From assembly GCF_900115055.1 (NCBI RefSeq), contig NZ_FOVD01000005.1, positions 124,001 through 188,000 of the forward strand: DNA of 64,000 nucleotides, in the 5' to 3' direction. The position numbers were made by a program, and so were the translations under genes. This stretch comes from Chryseobacterium oleae (GTDB lineage: Bacteria > Bacteroidota > Bacteroidia > Flavobacteriales > Weeksellaceae). A model generated the notes under the pieces. The model searched no databases, was not told where the DNA came from, and worked only from the letters and a program-made list of their open reading frames with translations. This document shows positions 17,203-25,512 of the stretch, one piece after another. Position 1 is the stretch's first letter, and each line of letters starts with the position of its first letter.

Positions 17203-17231
17203 AAAAAAAAATCCCGAAGGAAATTCGGGAA
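17203..17231 (-). terminator. Terminator of the tRNA cluster
   Basis: Stem CCCGAA / TTCGGG with a 5-base loop; on the minus strand it is followed by nine T, just after the last tRNA. Confidence 0.85.
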
Positions 17232-17239
17232 ATTTTGAG

Positions 17240-17311
17240 AGCCAACTACGGGACTTGAACCCGTGACCTCTTCCTTACCAAGGAAGCACTCTACCGCTGA
17301 GCTAAGTCGGC
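17240..17311 (-). tRNA. tRNA-Thr (anticodon GGT)
   Basis: 72 nt. Acceptor GCCGACT / AGTTGGC, anticodon stem CTTCC/GGAAG with loop TTGGTAA, T-loop TTCAAGT. Last gene of the cluster; corresponds to thrT, which stands directly before tufB in Escherichia coli. Confidence 0.95.
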
Positions 17312-17353
17312 ACTAACTAAAAAAAATCACACTAATCAGCGTGATTTTCTTTG

Positions 17354-17426
17354 AGCGGAAGACGAGGGTCGAACTCGCGACATTCAGCTTGGAAGGCTGA
17401 CGCTCTACCAACTGAGCTACTTCCGC
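17354..17426 (-). tRNA. tRNA-Gly (anticodon TCC), downstream copy
   Basis: 73 nt. Acceptor GCGGAAG / CTTCCGC, anticodon loop CTTCCAA. Differs from the upstream copy by a compensated pair in the acceptor stem (G-C here, A-T there). Confidence 0.95.
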
Positions 17427-17512
17427 AATTTTGTTTCCAAAACTATTGGTAAACGCTTTGCAAATCTAGGAAAATCCTTTTAAATCTGCAAGATTTTTTT
17501 TAATATAAACTG

Positions 17513-17593
17513 TGGGAAGAGCAGGATTCGAACCTGCGAAGCCGAAGCAACTGAGTTACAGTCAGTCCCATTTAGCCACTCTGGAATCTTCCC
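17513..17593 (-). tRNA. tRNA-Tyr (anticodon GTA), downstream copy
   Basis: 81 nt class II tRNA. Acceptor GGGAAGA / TCTTCCC, anticodon loop CTGTAAC, long variable arm TGCTTCGGCTTC. Same as the upstream copy. Confidence 0.95.
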
Positions 17594-17613
17594 GAATGTT
17601 TATATTAAAATTG

Positions 17614-17687
17614 AGCCTCCAGAGGGACTCGAACCCACGACCTGCTGATTACAAATCAGCTGCTCTAGCCAACTGAGCTATGGAGGC
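17614..17687 (-). tRNA. tRNA-Thr (anticodon TGT), downstream copy
   Basis: 74 nt. Acceptor GCCTCCA / TGGAGGC, anticodon loop TTTGTAA. The T-stem GTGGG/CCCTC holds one T-T mismatch, present in both copies. Confidence 0.95.
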
Positions 17688-17780
17688 AATTTTAATGTTG
17701 TGACTGAACGCTTTTGAGAAAATTCTACTCTAAGCTTTTCAGTAGTTAAAAAAATCATTCTTTTTCAGTCTGACTTTTTG

Positions 17781-17853
17781 AGCGAAAGACGAGGGTCGAA
17801 CTCGCGACATTCAGCTTGGAAGGCTGACGCTCTACCAACTGAGCTACTTTCGC
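17781..17853 (-). tRNA. tRNA-Gly (anticodon TCC), upstream copy
   Basis: 73 nt. Acceptor GCGAAAG / CTTTCGC; otherwise identical to the downstream Gly copy. Confidence 0.95.
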
Positions 17854-17942
17854 AATTTTGTTTCCAAAACTATTGGTTTAACGGTTTGCAAATCTAAGAA
17901 ATTTTCTTGAAACCTGCAAAACTTTTTTTTAAATATAAACTG

Positions 17943-18023
17943 TGGGAAGAGCAGGATTCGAACCTGCGAAGCCGAAGCAACTGAGTTACAGTCAGTCCCA
18001 TTTAGCCACTCTGGAATCTTCCC
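17943..18023 (-). tRNA. tRNA-Tyr (anticodon GTA), upstream copy
   Basis: 81 nt class II tRNA with anticodon loop CTGTAAC; offset 430 bp from the downstream copy. Confidence 0.95.
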
Positions 18024-18041
18024 GAATGTTTATATTAAAAG

Positions 18042-18115
18042 AGCCTCCAGAGGGACTCGAACCCACGACCTGCTGATTACAAATCAGCTGCTCTAGCCAA
18101 CTGAGCTATGGAGGC
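18042..18115 (-). tRNA. tRNA-Thr (anticodon TGT), upstream copy
   Basis: 74 nt, first gene of the tRNA transcript, about 40 nt downstream of the predicted transcription start. Confidence 0.95.
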
Positions 18116-18161
18116 ATAAACAAAAAGAATTCAAAAGAACGCTGTTCCCTTTTTGCGAGTG

Positions 18162-18193
18162 CAAATATAGAACGGTTTTTTTGAATTCTCAAA
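18162..18193 (-). promoter_or_regulatory. Promoter of the tRNA cluster
   Basis: On the minus strand TTTG, 20-nt spacer, TATATTTG; it lies between the hpf stop and the first tRNA, so the tRNAs can be transcribed independently of hpf. Confidence 0.7.
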
Positions 18194-18223
18194 CTTTTTT
18201 ATGACTTTTTTTATCTTTTTTTT

Positions 18224-18514
18224 CTACGCCATCTCTTTTTTCTTGATTAGTAGCTTTTTAGCTGTATCAACACAAAGGTCCAAACTTTCTTCAAAAGTTT
18301 CGGATGTCTTTTTTACGACGATATCGTCACCCGGAACGGCTAAGATAAGTTCGGTAGTTTTATTGTTTCTATCCGAAGCGTTTTCAACTTTCAGGAACAC
18401 CTTGCACTCATGAATTTTATCATAGAAGGTTTCCAACTTGCTTACTTTTTTGTCAATGTGTGATTCTAATGGTTCGTGTGGAGTTAAACCAATTGATTGA
18501 ACTGTGATCTTCAT
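18224..18514 (-). CDS. hpf: Ribosome hibernation promoting factor HPF/RaiA
   Basis: A 96-residue short-form HPF (YfiA family), which binds the 30S decoding region in starved or stationary cells. The S30AE fold is recognised from KITVQSIGLTPHEPLESHIDKKVSKLETF and the strand KVFLKVENASDRNNKTTEL, with a basic KKLLIKKKEMA tail. The ATG overlaps the xerC stop (ATGA), so the genes are translationally coupled. rpsU-xerC-hpf is a common flavobacterial order. Confidence 0.93.
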   Translation of the reverse strand: MKITVQSIGLTPHEPLESHIDKKVSKLETFYDKIHECKVFLKVENASDRNNKTTELILAVPGDDIVVKKTSETFEESLDLCVDTAKKLLIKKKEMA

Positions 18515-19401
18515 AATTCTTCTTTTTTAGATGCTCTGGGATGAGCCTGATTAAACACTTTTTTCAATTGTTCAATATTGGCATTCGTATAGACTTGAGT
18601 ACTTGCAAGACTGGAATGCCCTAATATTTTTTTTACTTTGGAGATCTCCGCCCCATTATCCAAAACATGCGTAGCAAAGCTATGCCGAAGGATGTGAGGA
18701 CTTCTTTTTTCTTTCGTAGTTACAAGACTAAGGTACTTATTAACTACCACATAAACAAATTTTTCGGAGAGTTTTTTCCCCTTTTTATTGACGAAAAAAT
18801 ATGATTTATATGGGTCTTCCGGTTTCCTTATTCTGAGGTAACTTTCGAGCAGATGAGACAGATCTTCGGAGATGGGAATAAAGCGTTCTTTATTTCCCTT
18901 TCCTATTACCCTCAGCTCGTTTCCGCTTATGTTTACATACTCAAACATCAGGCCACAAAGCTCGGCTTTACGCATTCCGGTCTGATACAACACTTCAATA
19001 ATACACTGATCGAGGAGATCATGATGCTCCGGGAGGACGCGATCGCTAAGGGTCTGCATTTCTTCCTGTGACATAGGAATCTGTTTTTCAGCGTAAAACT
19101 TCAGGGAAGAGATGCTTTCTGCGGGAGAAACTTTAATCTCCCCGATTTTTAAAAGAAAAAGATAAAAACTTCGTAAAGTGGATAATTTTCTATTAATACT
19201 TCTTTTTGAAATATTATTTTCACTCAATTCAACGATAAAATTTCTGATGACTTTTTTGTCTGCTTTGGAAATATCTTCGGAACCTTCTGTTTTGAGATAG
19301 AAATGGGAAAAATCGTCAAGGTCTTTTTTGTAGCTTGTAACGGTATGAGGCGAATACCTCTTCTCGAACTGTACATATTCTATATATTTATCCAACATCA
19401 C
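18511..19401 (-). CDS. xerC: Site-specific tyrosine recombinase XerC
   Basis: A 296-residue integrase of normal Xer length, which resolves chromosome dimers at dif. The N-terminal SAM-like domain covers about residues 1-95. The catalytic set is complete: Arg144 (TGMRKAEL), Lys168 (GKGNKER), His236 and Arg239 (HILRHSFATH), His262 (LGHSS) and Tyr271 (VYTN). Its housekeeping position between rpsU and hpf indicates a chromosomal Xer and not a phage integrase. ATG codons at 19401 and 19398 are both possible starts. Confidence 0.93.
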   Translation of the reverse strand: MMLDKYIEYVQFEKRYSPHTVTSYKKDLDDFSHFYLKTEGSEDISKADKKVIRNFIVELSENNISKRSINRKLSTLRSFYLFLLKIGEIKVSPAESISSLKFYAEKQIPMSQEEMQTLSDRVLPEHHDLLDQCIIEVLYQTGMRKAELCGLMFEYVNISGNELRVIGKGNKERFIPISEDLSHLLESYLRIRKPEDPYKSYFFVNKKGKKLSEKFVYVVVNKYLSLVTTKEKRSPHILRHSFATHVLDNGAEISKVKKILGHSSLASTQVYTNANIEQLKKVFNQAHPRASKKEEL

Positions 19402-19479
19402 TTAAGGTATAAAAACAAAAATTCACCTCTCAAATATACGAATATTTAAGAAGTGAATTATATGTGGTTAAGAAAAATC

Positions 19480-19677
19480 TTAAGCCTGTTCTTCCTTACT
19501 AAGGCCTCTTTGTTTGTAAGCGGCTTTTAGTCTAGATTGTCTTAAAGTTACAGAAGGCTTAATAAACGCTTGTCTAGATCTCAATTGACGAACTGTACCC
19601 GTTTTATCAAATTTTCTTTTATATTTTTTTAAAGCTCTGTCGATGGATTCCCCATCTTTTACTGGAATTATTAACAT
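19480..19677 (-). CDS. rpsU: 30S ribosomal protein S21
   Basis: A 65-residue S21 with the family start MLIIPVKDGESIDRALKKYK and the basic middle. First gene of the rpsU-xerC-hpf run; a good Bacteroidota promoter lies 24 bp upstream of the ATG. Confidence 0.97.
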   Translation of the reverse strand: MLIIPVKDGESIDRALKKYKRKFDKTGTVRQLRSRQAFIKPSVTLRQSRLKAAYKQRGLSKEEQA

Positions 19678-20073
19678 ATTTTACATCTCATTTTGGATTG
19701 CAAAGTTAGCATTTTTTCATTAATTCACAAATTATATCCTTTAAAAATAATTTCGCCCATATTATTTTCATTCATTTGATTATTTAAACGATATTTTTTA
19801 ATTGTTTTTAGTATTAAATATTTACAATTTTAACTTAATTATCAAATTAATTTAAAATATAACCGAAATCTATTAAAATAAATTTATTTCAATAGATTTG
19901 TAATTATTAAAACTCTAAAAACCAGACTGCTATGAAAACCAAGGAAAAGAACATTTCTTCCCGTATTACTCCTTTTTAGTTGTGATTCACAACATCCACC
20001 TTACTCAAATCATTCATTTATAAGGCAGTACAATTTGCTAAAAACTTTATTTCACAAACCCCCTTCTTCCGAT
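19678..20073. other. Divergent intergenic region rpsU / type B surface protein
   Basis: Holds the rpsU promoter (19701-19731), a plus-strand TAGATTTG motif (19893-19900) as a possible promoter of the surface protein, and a 15-codon frame (19932-19979, MKTKEKNISSRITPF) that could be a leader peptide but has no other support. Confidence 0.45.
19701..19731 (-). promoter_or_regulatory. rpsU promoter
   Basis: Minus strand TTTG, 19-nt spacer, TAACTTTG; predicted leader under 20 nt. Confidence 0.75.
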
Positions 20074-23000
20074 ATGATAAGAAAACTACTCCTCCTGTTT
20101 TTATTCATTTTCTGCACCTCTCTTTCTGCACAGGAAGACTGCAACTTCGCTATAATGGTATGTGGAAACTCCAATATCAATTACACCCCTTCCGGAATCG
20201 GTAATATCAACGAAGATGTGGGAGGATGTTTATCCGGTGAACATCATTCTGTATGGTACAAATTTACTATTGCAACAAGCGGCACCCTTACTTTCAATCT
20301 TGTTCCTACGGGACCTGTAGACTATGACTGGGCTATTTACGGACCCAATGCAAGCTGCAACAATCTGGGATCTCCTATCCGCTGCAATGCTTCAGGGGCC
20401 CTGACCAGTACAGGAATGAATATGACCAACAACAATACAGTGTCTGCCGGTGGAAATACGGATCCTTACTGTCGGTACATGGATGTAGTGGCCGGTCAGA
20501 CTTATTATTTGTATCTGGACAACTGGTCTACGACTGTGTATACTTTTAACCTGACGTGGGGAGGAACAGCCACCTTCGTTTCACCTTTTAATAATTCTAC
20601 AGCAGCTCCCAATCCGTTCATTCCACCGGGTACACCGGGTCCAGGTGTCAACTCGCCGCGCGAAATCGGAATCTGTGGAGCGACTGCCCTTTTTGACTTC
20701 AGTTCTTTATCTACAGGTATATTAAACGGAAATCCGAATTTTACGGTTACTTATTTTAATAGTGCCAATAATGCAGCAACAGGAGCCAATCCTATTACAA
20801 CCCCCACTAATGTCAATACTACGACAACCTATTATTATAACATTAATTATCATGATCCGAACAGTTCTGGCAGCACGATCAATGCCTGTAAACAAACCAA
20901 TGCCATTGTATTTAAAAACAAGAGCTTAACCGCTTCCATAACACCTTCAGCTACTGTTTTATGCCCCGCGGGAAGCATTATCCTAACCTCCAATAATGCT
21001 ACAGGGAACACCTGGTCTACGGGGGCTACCACACCAACCATCACTGTAACAACTCCCGGAACTTATACTTTAACGAGTACGAACAGAGTCTGTACAAGCA
21101 GTCCGGCTTCCATTACCATTACTCAGGACACCGACCCTTCTGTAGATATAGCAGGAAATCTTGTGCTCTGCGAATCTACAGCTTCCCAACTTACCGCTTC
21201 TTCAAACGGAACAGGAAATACCTACACGTGGTCTACAGGTACGACAGGAAACACGATCTCAGTTACGACGCCGGGAACATATACGGTTACGGTAAAGACA
21301 CCCGCCAACTGCCAGTATACAAAATCTGTAACAGTGACTCAAGGGGTCATTCCCGTTGTTCAGAATTCTAGTTTAAGTCAATGCTCCAATTCGACTACGG
21401 GTCTCTTTGATCTTACCTCTGCTCAACCCAGCATCAGCACCACCGCTAATATAACTTTTGATTATTATCTGAATCAAGCAGATGCGCTTGCAGGAAATAC
21501 CAATACCATTTCCACTCCGGCAGCTTACACTTCAGGAAATGCTACAATATATGTGCGGGTAAAATCTGGAACATGTTTTAAAATAGTTCAATTACAATTA
21601 AACATTACTCAATCCATTACTCCTACTATTACTCCATCATCCCCAACAATCTGCTACGGAGGAAACGTTATTTTAACCTCAAGTATTACGACAGGAAATA
21701 CATGGTCTACCGGAGCGACAACAGCATCAATCACCATTACCACCCCCGGAACTTATACTTTGACCAATACCATCGGAAGCTGCACAAGCACTCCTGCCTC
21801 TGTTACGATCAACCAGGAAAATAATCCTAATGTAGAAATTACCGGGAATTTATTGCTTTGTGACTCGCCAAGTACACAACTTACCGCCTCTTCAGCCGGA
21901 ACAGGAAACACGTATACATGGTCTACGGGTACAACAGGAAATACTGTTTCAGTTACAGCACCGGGAACATATACTGTAACCGTAAAAACGCCAGCCAATT
22001 GTGAATACACAAAATCCGTGACGGTAACACAAGGTGTTGTTCCTACTATTCAGAATTCAAGTTTAAGTCAATGCTCCAATTCAGCGACTGCTGTCTTTAA
22101 TCTCACCTCATCTCAACAAGGCATCAGTACGATGACAGCTTTAAGTTTTGATTATTATGTGAATCAGGCGGATGCTCTCGCAGGAAACGCGAACACCATT
22201 CCCAATCCCACGGCGTATACCTCAGGAAATACTACAGTCTACGTCCGTGTAAAATCTTCAACATGCTTTAAAGTGGCCCAGCTGCAGCTTTCCGTCACTC
22301 AATTCCCTGTGCCAACCATTACAGCATCTTCTTCTACGATTTGCTATGGAGGAAGTGTAACTTTAACATCAAGCAATGCAACAGGAAATACCTGGTCTAC
22401 AGGTGCCACAACACCCTCTATTACAATCACCACTCCTGGAACTTATACTTTAACAGGTTCAAACGGGTTATGTGCCAGCACCCCGGCATCTGTAACCATT
22501 TTATCAGAAACCAATCCTACTATCAATATCTCAGGAAATCTGACTTTCTGCCAGGGAGCCTCAACAACACTCACTGCATCTGCCCAGGGAACCGGGAATA
22601 CTTTTGTGTGGTCAAATAGTGTGAACGGAGCAGTGAATACCGTTAATGTGCCAGGAACTTATACCGTTACGATAACAAAACCTTCCGGCTGCCAATATCA
22701 AAAATCCGCAACAGTCGTGATGGATGCCGCGATCATTGTGAACATTGCTCCTCCAGCACAGATTACTTGTACAAACTCGCAAATCACTTTAAATGCAACA
22801 GCTTCAATTTACCAACCGGGTTCCACATTTGCATGGACTGCCAGCAACGGAGGAGTGATTGTTTCCGGAGCTAATACTTTAACCCCAACAGTCAATAATA
22901 GCGGAACTTATACGCTTACCATCACCAGCGCGACACCTTTCGGATGTAGCAACCAGGCTTCCGTAACCGTGATAAAAAACACAACACCTCCCACACTAAG

Positions 23001-23907
23001 TGTTTCTGCGCCTAAGCTTACCATCTGTATGGGAGAATCCGTACTATTAACCGCAACAGGAGCTGCAACTTATACATGGACAGGACTTCCCGGCAATGGA
23101 AATACACAAATGGTGTCACCAACCACAACGACAACTTACACGGTAACAGGAACCGGGGCTAACGGATGTACAGCGCTTACACCAGCCACTATAACCATTA
23201 AGGTTGTTCCTGAAATTGTTTCTGCATTACATGATATTGAAATCTGTAAAGGGGATAAATCCATACTGGACGCCGGTGCAGGACCTAACTACACCTACCT
23301 CTGGAGTACAGGTGCAACAACACGCACCATCAATGTAGAACTGGCAGGAACTTATTCTGTAACGATTAGCAACGGAGTGTGTTCAAAGACATTTACAGCA
23401 ACGGTAAACTATATCGTTACTCCTGAAATCCTGAGTATCGTTTATAAAGACCCTACATTAACCATCAATATAAAGAACAGCGGAAATCTTCCTGCTGAAT
23501 ACTCCATTGACGGAGGATTGACGTGGCAGTCTTCGAATGTATTTACGAATGTTCTGAGAAATACTCAATATCCTGTTAAAGTAAGAAACAGAGGCGCCTT
23601 GTGTGAAACAAACGCCACCTATTATACTTTCTTCATGTCGAATGTCATCACACCCAACAGCGACGGTAAAAATGATGTTATCAATTTCAGCGAGATCAGC
23701 AAATATGGAAATTTCCAGGGAAGTATATTTGATAAGTATGGAAAAGAAGTTTTCAAAATAAGTACAAAAACACCAATATGGAACGGAAGGTATCTCGACA
23801 GACCTCTTCCTTCCGACACCTATTGGTATAGATTATTCTGGGAAGACAGGGTCAGTAAAAAACCGGTAGAAATATCGGGATGGGTCCTGTTAAAAAACAG
23901 GGATTAA
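20074..23907 (+). CDS. Giant surface protein with Ig-like repeats and T9SS type B sorting domain
   Basis: A 1277-residue protein when started at the ATG at 20074, which places a classical signal peptide (MIRKLLLLFLFIFCTSLSAQ) at the N-terminus; the frame is open to an upstream ATG at 20035 that would only add a poor extension. The N-terminal domain has several cysteines (CNFAIMVCGNSNINY ... SVWYKF). Then come repeated Ig-like units, each with a CYGG or C..G motif, VTLTSSNATGNTWSTGATT and PGTYTLT or PGTYTVT; two larger units (near 21330-21640 and 22020-22300) are near copies. The last 85 residues (VITPNSDGKNDVINF ... FDKYGKEVF ... WNGRYLDRPLPSDTYWY) are the gliding-motility-associated type B sorting domain. 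It is expected to be exported by T9SS to the cell surface; the ligand is unknown. Confidence 0.93.
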   Translation: MIRKLLLLFLFIFCTSLSAQEDCNFAIMVCGNSNINYTPSGIGNINEDVGGCLSGEHHSVWYKFTIATSGTLTFNLVPTGPVDYDWAIYGPNASCNNLGSPIRCNASGALTSTGMNMTNNNTVSAGGNTDPYCRYMDVVAGQTYYLYLDNWSTTVYTFNLTWGGTATFVSPFNNSTAAPNPFIPPGTPGPGVNSPREIGICGATALFDFSSLSTGILNGNPNFTVTYFNSANNAATGANPITTPTNVNTTTTYYYNINYHDPNSSGSTINACKQTNAIVFKNKSLTASITPSATVLCPAGSIILTSNNATGNTWSTGATTPTITVTTPGTYTLTSTNRVCTSSPASITITQDTDPSVDIAGNLVLCESTASQLTASSNGTGNTYTWSTGTTGNTISVTTPGTYTVTVKTPANCQYTKSVTVTQGVIPVVQNSSLSQCSNSTTGLFDLTSAQPSISTTANITFDYYLNQADALAGNTNTISTPAAYTSGNATIYVRVKSGTCFKIVQLQLNITQSITPTITPSSPTICYGGNVILTSSITTGNTWSTGATTASITITTPGTYTLTNTIGSCTSTPASVTINQENNPNVEITGNLLLCDSPSTQLTASSAGTGNTYTWSTGTTGNTVSVTAPGTYTVTVKTPANCEYTKSVTVTQGVVPTIQNSSLSQCSNSATAVFNLTSSQQGISTMTALSFDYYVNQADALAGNANTIPNPTAYTSGNTTVYVRVKSSTCFKVAQLQLSVTQFPVPTITASSSTICYGGSVTLTSSNATGNTWSTGATTPSITITTPGTYTLTGSNGLCASTPASVTILSETNPTINISGNLTFCQGASTTLTASAQGTGNTFVWSNSVNGAVNTVNVPGTYTVTITKPSGCQYQKSATVVMDAAIIVNIAPPAQITCTNSQITLNATASIYQPGSTFAWTASNGGVIVSGANTLTPTVNNSGTYTLTITSATPFGCSNQASVTVIKNTTPPTLSVSAPKLTICMGESVLLTATGAATYTWTGLPGNGNTQMVSPTTTTTYTVTGTGANGCTALTPATITIKVVPEIVSALHDIEICKGDKSILDAGAGPNYTYLWSTGATTRTINVELAGTYSVTISNGVCSKTFTATVNYIVTPEILSIVYKDPTLTINIKNSGNLPAEYSIDGGLTWQSSNVFTNVLRNTQYPVKVRNRGALCETNATYYTFFMSNVITPNSDGKNDVINFSEISKYGNFQGSIFDKYGKEVFKISTKTPIWNGRYLDRPLPSDTYWYRLFWEDRVSKKPVEISGWVLLKNRD

Positions 23908-23918
23908 TCAATCTTCAC

Positions 23919-23948
23919 CTGCCGACAGCGATACTGTCGGCAGTTTTT
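23919..23948 (+). terminator. Terminator after the type B surface protein
   Basis: Perfect 10-bp stem CTGCCGACAG / CTGTCGGCAG with loop CGATA, followed by TTTTTAT. Confidence 0.9.
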
Positions 23949-24024
23949 ATATCCAATTCCTTTAAAAATCCGGTCTTATTTAAAAAGCAATCTGTGATAT
24001 TAACTGTATTTAAACAAAAATCTC

Positions 24025-24032
24025 TATCTTTG
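24025..24032 (+). promoter_or_regulatory. ssrA promoter -7 motif
   Basis: TATCTTTG, 16 bp before the mature tmRNA 5' end; a -33 box is not clear. Confidence 0.5.
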
Positions 24033-24048
24033 CATTCACTTTATTCAT

Positions 24049-24444
24049 GGGGTTGACTGGTTTCGACAGCAAGATCAATGGGTAAGTAAGCATGCAGAGA
24101 ACCGTAGCGCGATCTCTTAAATCCCTTGCTACACAACTTTAACTGGCAACGAAGAGTTCGCTCTTGCAGCTTAATCCGAATAAAGTAAGATTCAAGCGCT
24201 TTCCCGAAGATAGTAAGGAAGCAAGATATCTCACAAATGCTCCGTTCTACGGCGTTTGATCCTGAGATATAGGAATGTAGAAATAAGGTTTCTGACGCTT
24301 CGGCTGAAACTCGAAAACTTTAGAAGATAAGCTGGATGTTGGGTGTCTATCCTCTGCCTTCAGTCGAAAATCAATGGTAGAATAAGCATGTAGAAATCTT
24401 ATGTATTGCTTGTTTGGACGAGGGTTCGAATCCCTCCAACTCCA
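24049..24444 (+). ncRNA. ssrA: Transfer-messenger RNA (tmRNA)
   Basis: About 396 nt. The 5' end GGGGTTGACTGGTTTCGACAG pairs with the 3' end CAACTCC plus A, forming the tRNA-Ala-like acceptor with a T-arm GGTTCGAATCCC; CCA is not encoded. The tag frame at 24145-24174 reads GNEEFALAA then TAA, of the type seen in flavobacteria. tmRNA with SmpB rescues stalled ribosomes and tags the product for degradation. A minus-strand frame of 80 codons across this gene is a shadow. Confidence 0.96.
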
Positions 24445-24450
24445 CAAAAA

Positions 24451-24482
24451 GAGAGTCTGTAAAATACAGGTTCTCTTTTTTA
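24451..24482 (+). terminator. Terminator after ssrA
   Basis: Arms GAGAGTCTGT / ACAGGTTCTC with a small internal loop, then TTTTTT. Confidence 0.75.
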
Positions 24483-24640
24483 TTACCAATCCTTACCGAG
24501 GTTAACTTCTCTATTTTCCCCAATACCAGACAATCAATTCATCTCACCATATAAACAATAGCAATCATTTTAAATATATCCACACAAAAAAAACTACAAA
24601 ATCACACAAAAGGAGTATTTTAAACTTTAATTATAGGTTG

Positions 24641-24648
24641 TAAATTTG
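24641..24648 (+). promoter_or_regulatory. Promoter -7 motif for the unknown gene at 24670
   Basis: TAAATTTG 21 bp before the ATG; the -33 region is T-rich but has no exact TTTG. Confidence 0.5.
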
Positions 24649-24669
24649 ATTTTATAAAAACAAATAATT

Positions 24670-25482
24670 ATGTCAAATTTATCATGGTACCCAATCAGTC
24701 CTACTCTTACGGATAAAGGAAATTTTTCAGCATTTGCCTATGAAGACAATGCAAAATCTCTGAAACCAATCCCTTTAGATGAAGGAACAGATCCTTTTTC
24801 GCAATTCCGGGTGATTCAAAATTCCCTCAGCGTACAAACAGCGGCCAATTTAGGAATCGGCGTAAGCTCCATAAGCGGTAATTACAGTGCGTTTGTACTA
24901 TCTTATGAGGCAATGGTTTTTACTGAAAAAATTATAGAAACTCCAATTGGCGGCAAAATATACGGAACAAGATGGGGCGCAGGACTACGGGTTGTTTTAA
25001 AAATTTCCGAAATTAAATCCAATGCAAATTTCAATTTTGGAGCAATTGCAGCCAGTGCAGAATTAGGGCTTGCAAAAGTAGAGTATGAAATTAATGGAAT
25101 AGGAATCAGCAAACCGGATATTCTCTCCGTACTTCCGGGACCGGGAGACTTCAATTTTTCCAACTATAAGAAAATACTGGATGCTGTAGACGTTGTAAAA
25201 AAATTCATGGCAGAACATGCAAGTGAGCTACAACCCAAACCTTTTCAGGTCTTTATTTCGGATGACAGCCATAAAGATGTATTTACAGATAGCAAGGCGA
25301 TTCTGTTCAGTATGCGCAGTATTGCTTCCAGAGATACAATGAAAACTGCCATAACAAACGCTAAAAATAGATTCAATATTTCAACGATTAAAGCGGCATA
25401 CGCCAAATTCCTGATTCTGGATGAAAATACAGAGCCAACCAGAGAGCAAAAAAGGATGGCCGAAGAGTTTCTGAATACTTGA
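24670..25482 (+). CDS. Unknown 270-residue protein, partner of an M15-type peptidase
   Basis: Not recognised. The N-terminus (MSNLSWYPISPTLTDKG) has no signal peptide, lipobox or membrane segment. Residues about 50-150 are glycine-rich and strand-like (GGKIYGTRWGAGLRVVLKI, then NFNFGAIAASAELGLAKVEYEINGIGI), ending in a proline-rich DILSVLPGPGDF. The last 110 residues are helical and charged (VVKKFMAEHAS ... TREQKRMAEEFL). The gene is the first after ssrA, has its own promoter motif, and is followed after 30 bp by the peptidase gene on the same strand. The two are probably co-expressed. No toxin, phage or secretion motif was identified; a cargo or effector role is only a speculation from the pairing. 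Confidence 0.6.
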   Translation: MSNLSWYPISPTLTDKGNFSAFAYEDNAKSLKPIPLDEGTDPFSQFRVIQNSLSVQTAANLGIGVSSISGNYSAFVLSYEAMVFTEKIIETPIGGKIYGTRWGAGLRVVLKISEIKSNANFNFGAIAASAELGLAKVEYEINGIGISKPDILSVLPGPGDFNFSNYKKILDAVDVVKKFMAEHASELQPKPFQVFISDDSHKDVFTDSKAILFSMRSIASRDTMKTAITNAKNRFNISTIKAAYAKFLILDENTEPTREQKRMAEEFLNT

Positions 25483-25512
25483 GATATTTATTAAATTTCA
25501 AACCCACTCATC

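Larger units (their letters stand above)
17354..18115 (-). repeat. Tandem duplication of a Thr-Tyr-Gly tRNA block
   Basis: Two head-to-tail copies of tRNA-Thr(TGT), tRNA-Tyr(GTA), tRNA-Gly(TCC) with an offset of 427-430 bp. The spacers are also duplicated: the AATTTTGTTTCCAAAACTAT segment occurs after both Gly genes with small differences. Confidence 0.95.

Noticed and set aside
17354..18115. CRISPR-like spaced repeats
   Set aside because: The repeats are duplicated tRNA genes with their spacers, not short direct repeats with unique spacers.
18511..19401. Tyrosine recombinase as sign of a prophage or integron
   Set aside because: The gene lies in the conserved rpsU-xerC-hpf order with all Xer residues and no phage or attachment-site genes beside it.
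24247..24489. 80-codon minus-strand frame
   Set aside because: It is the reverse complement of the 3' half of tmRNA.
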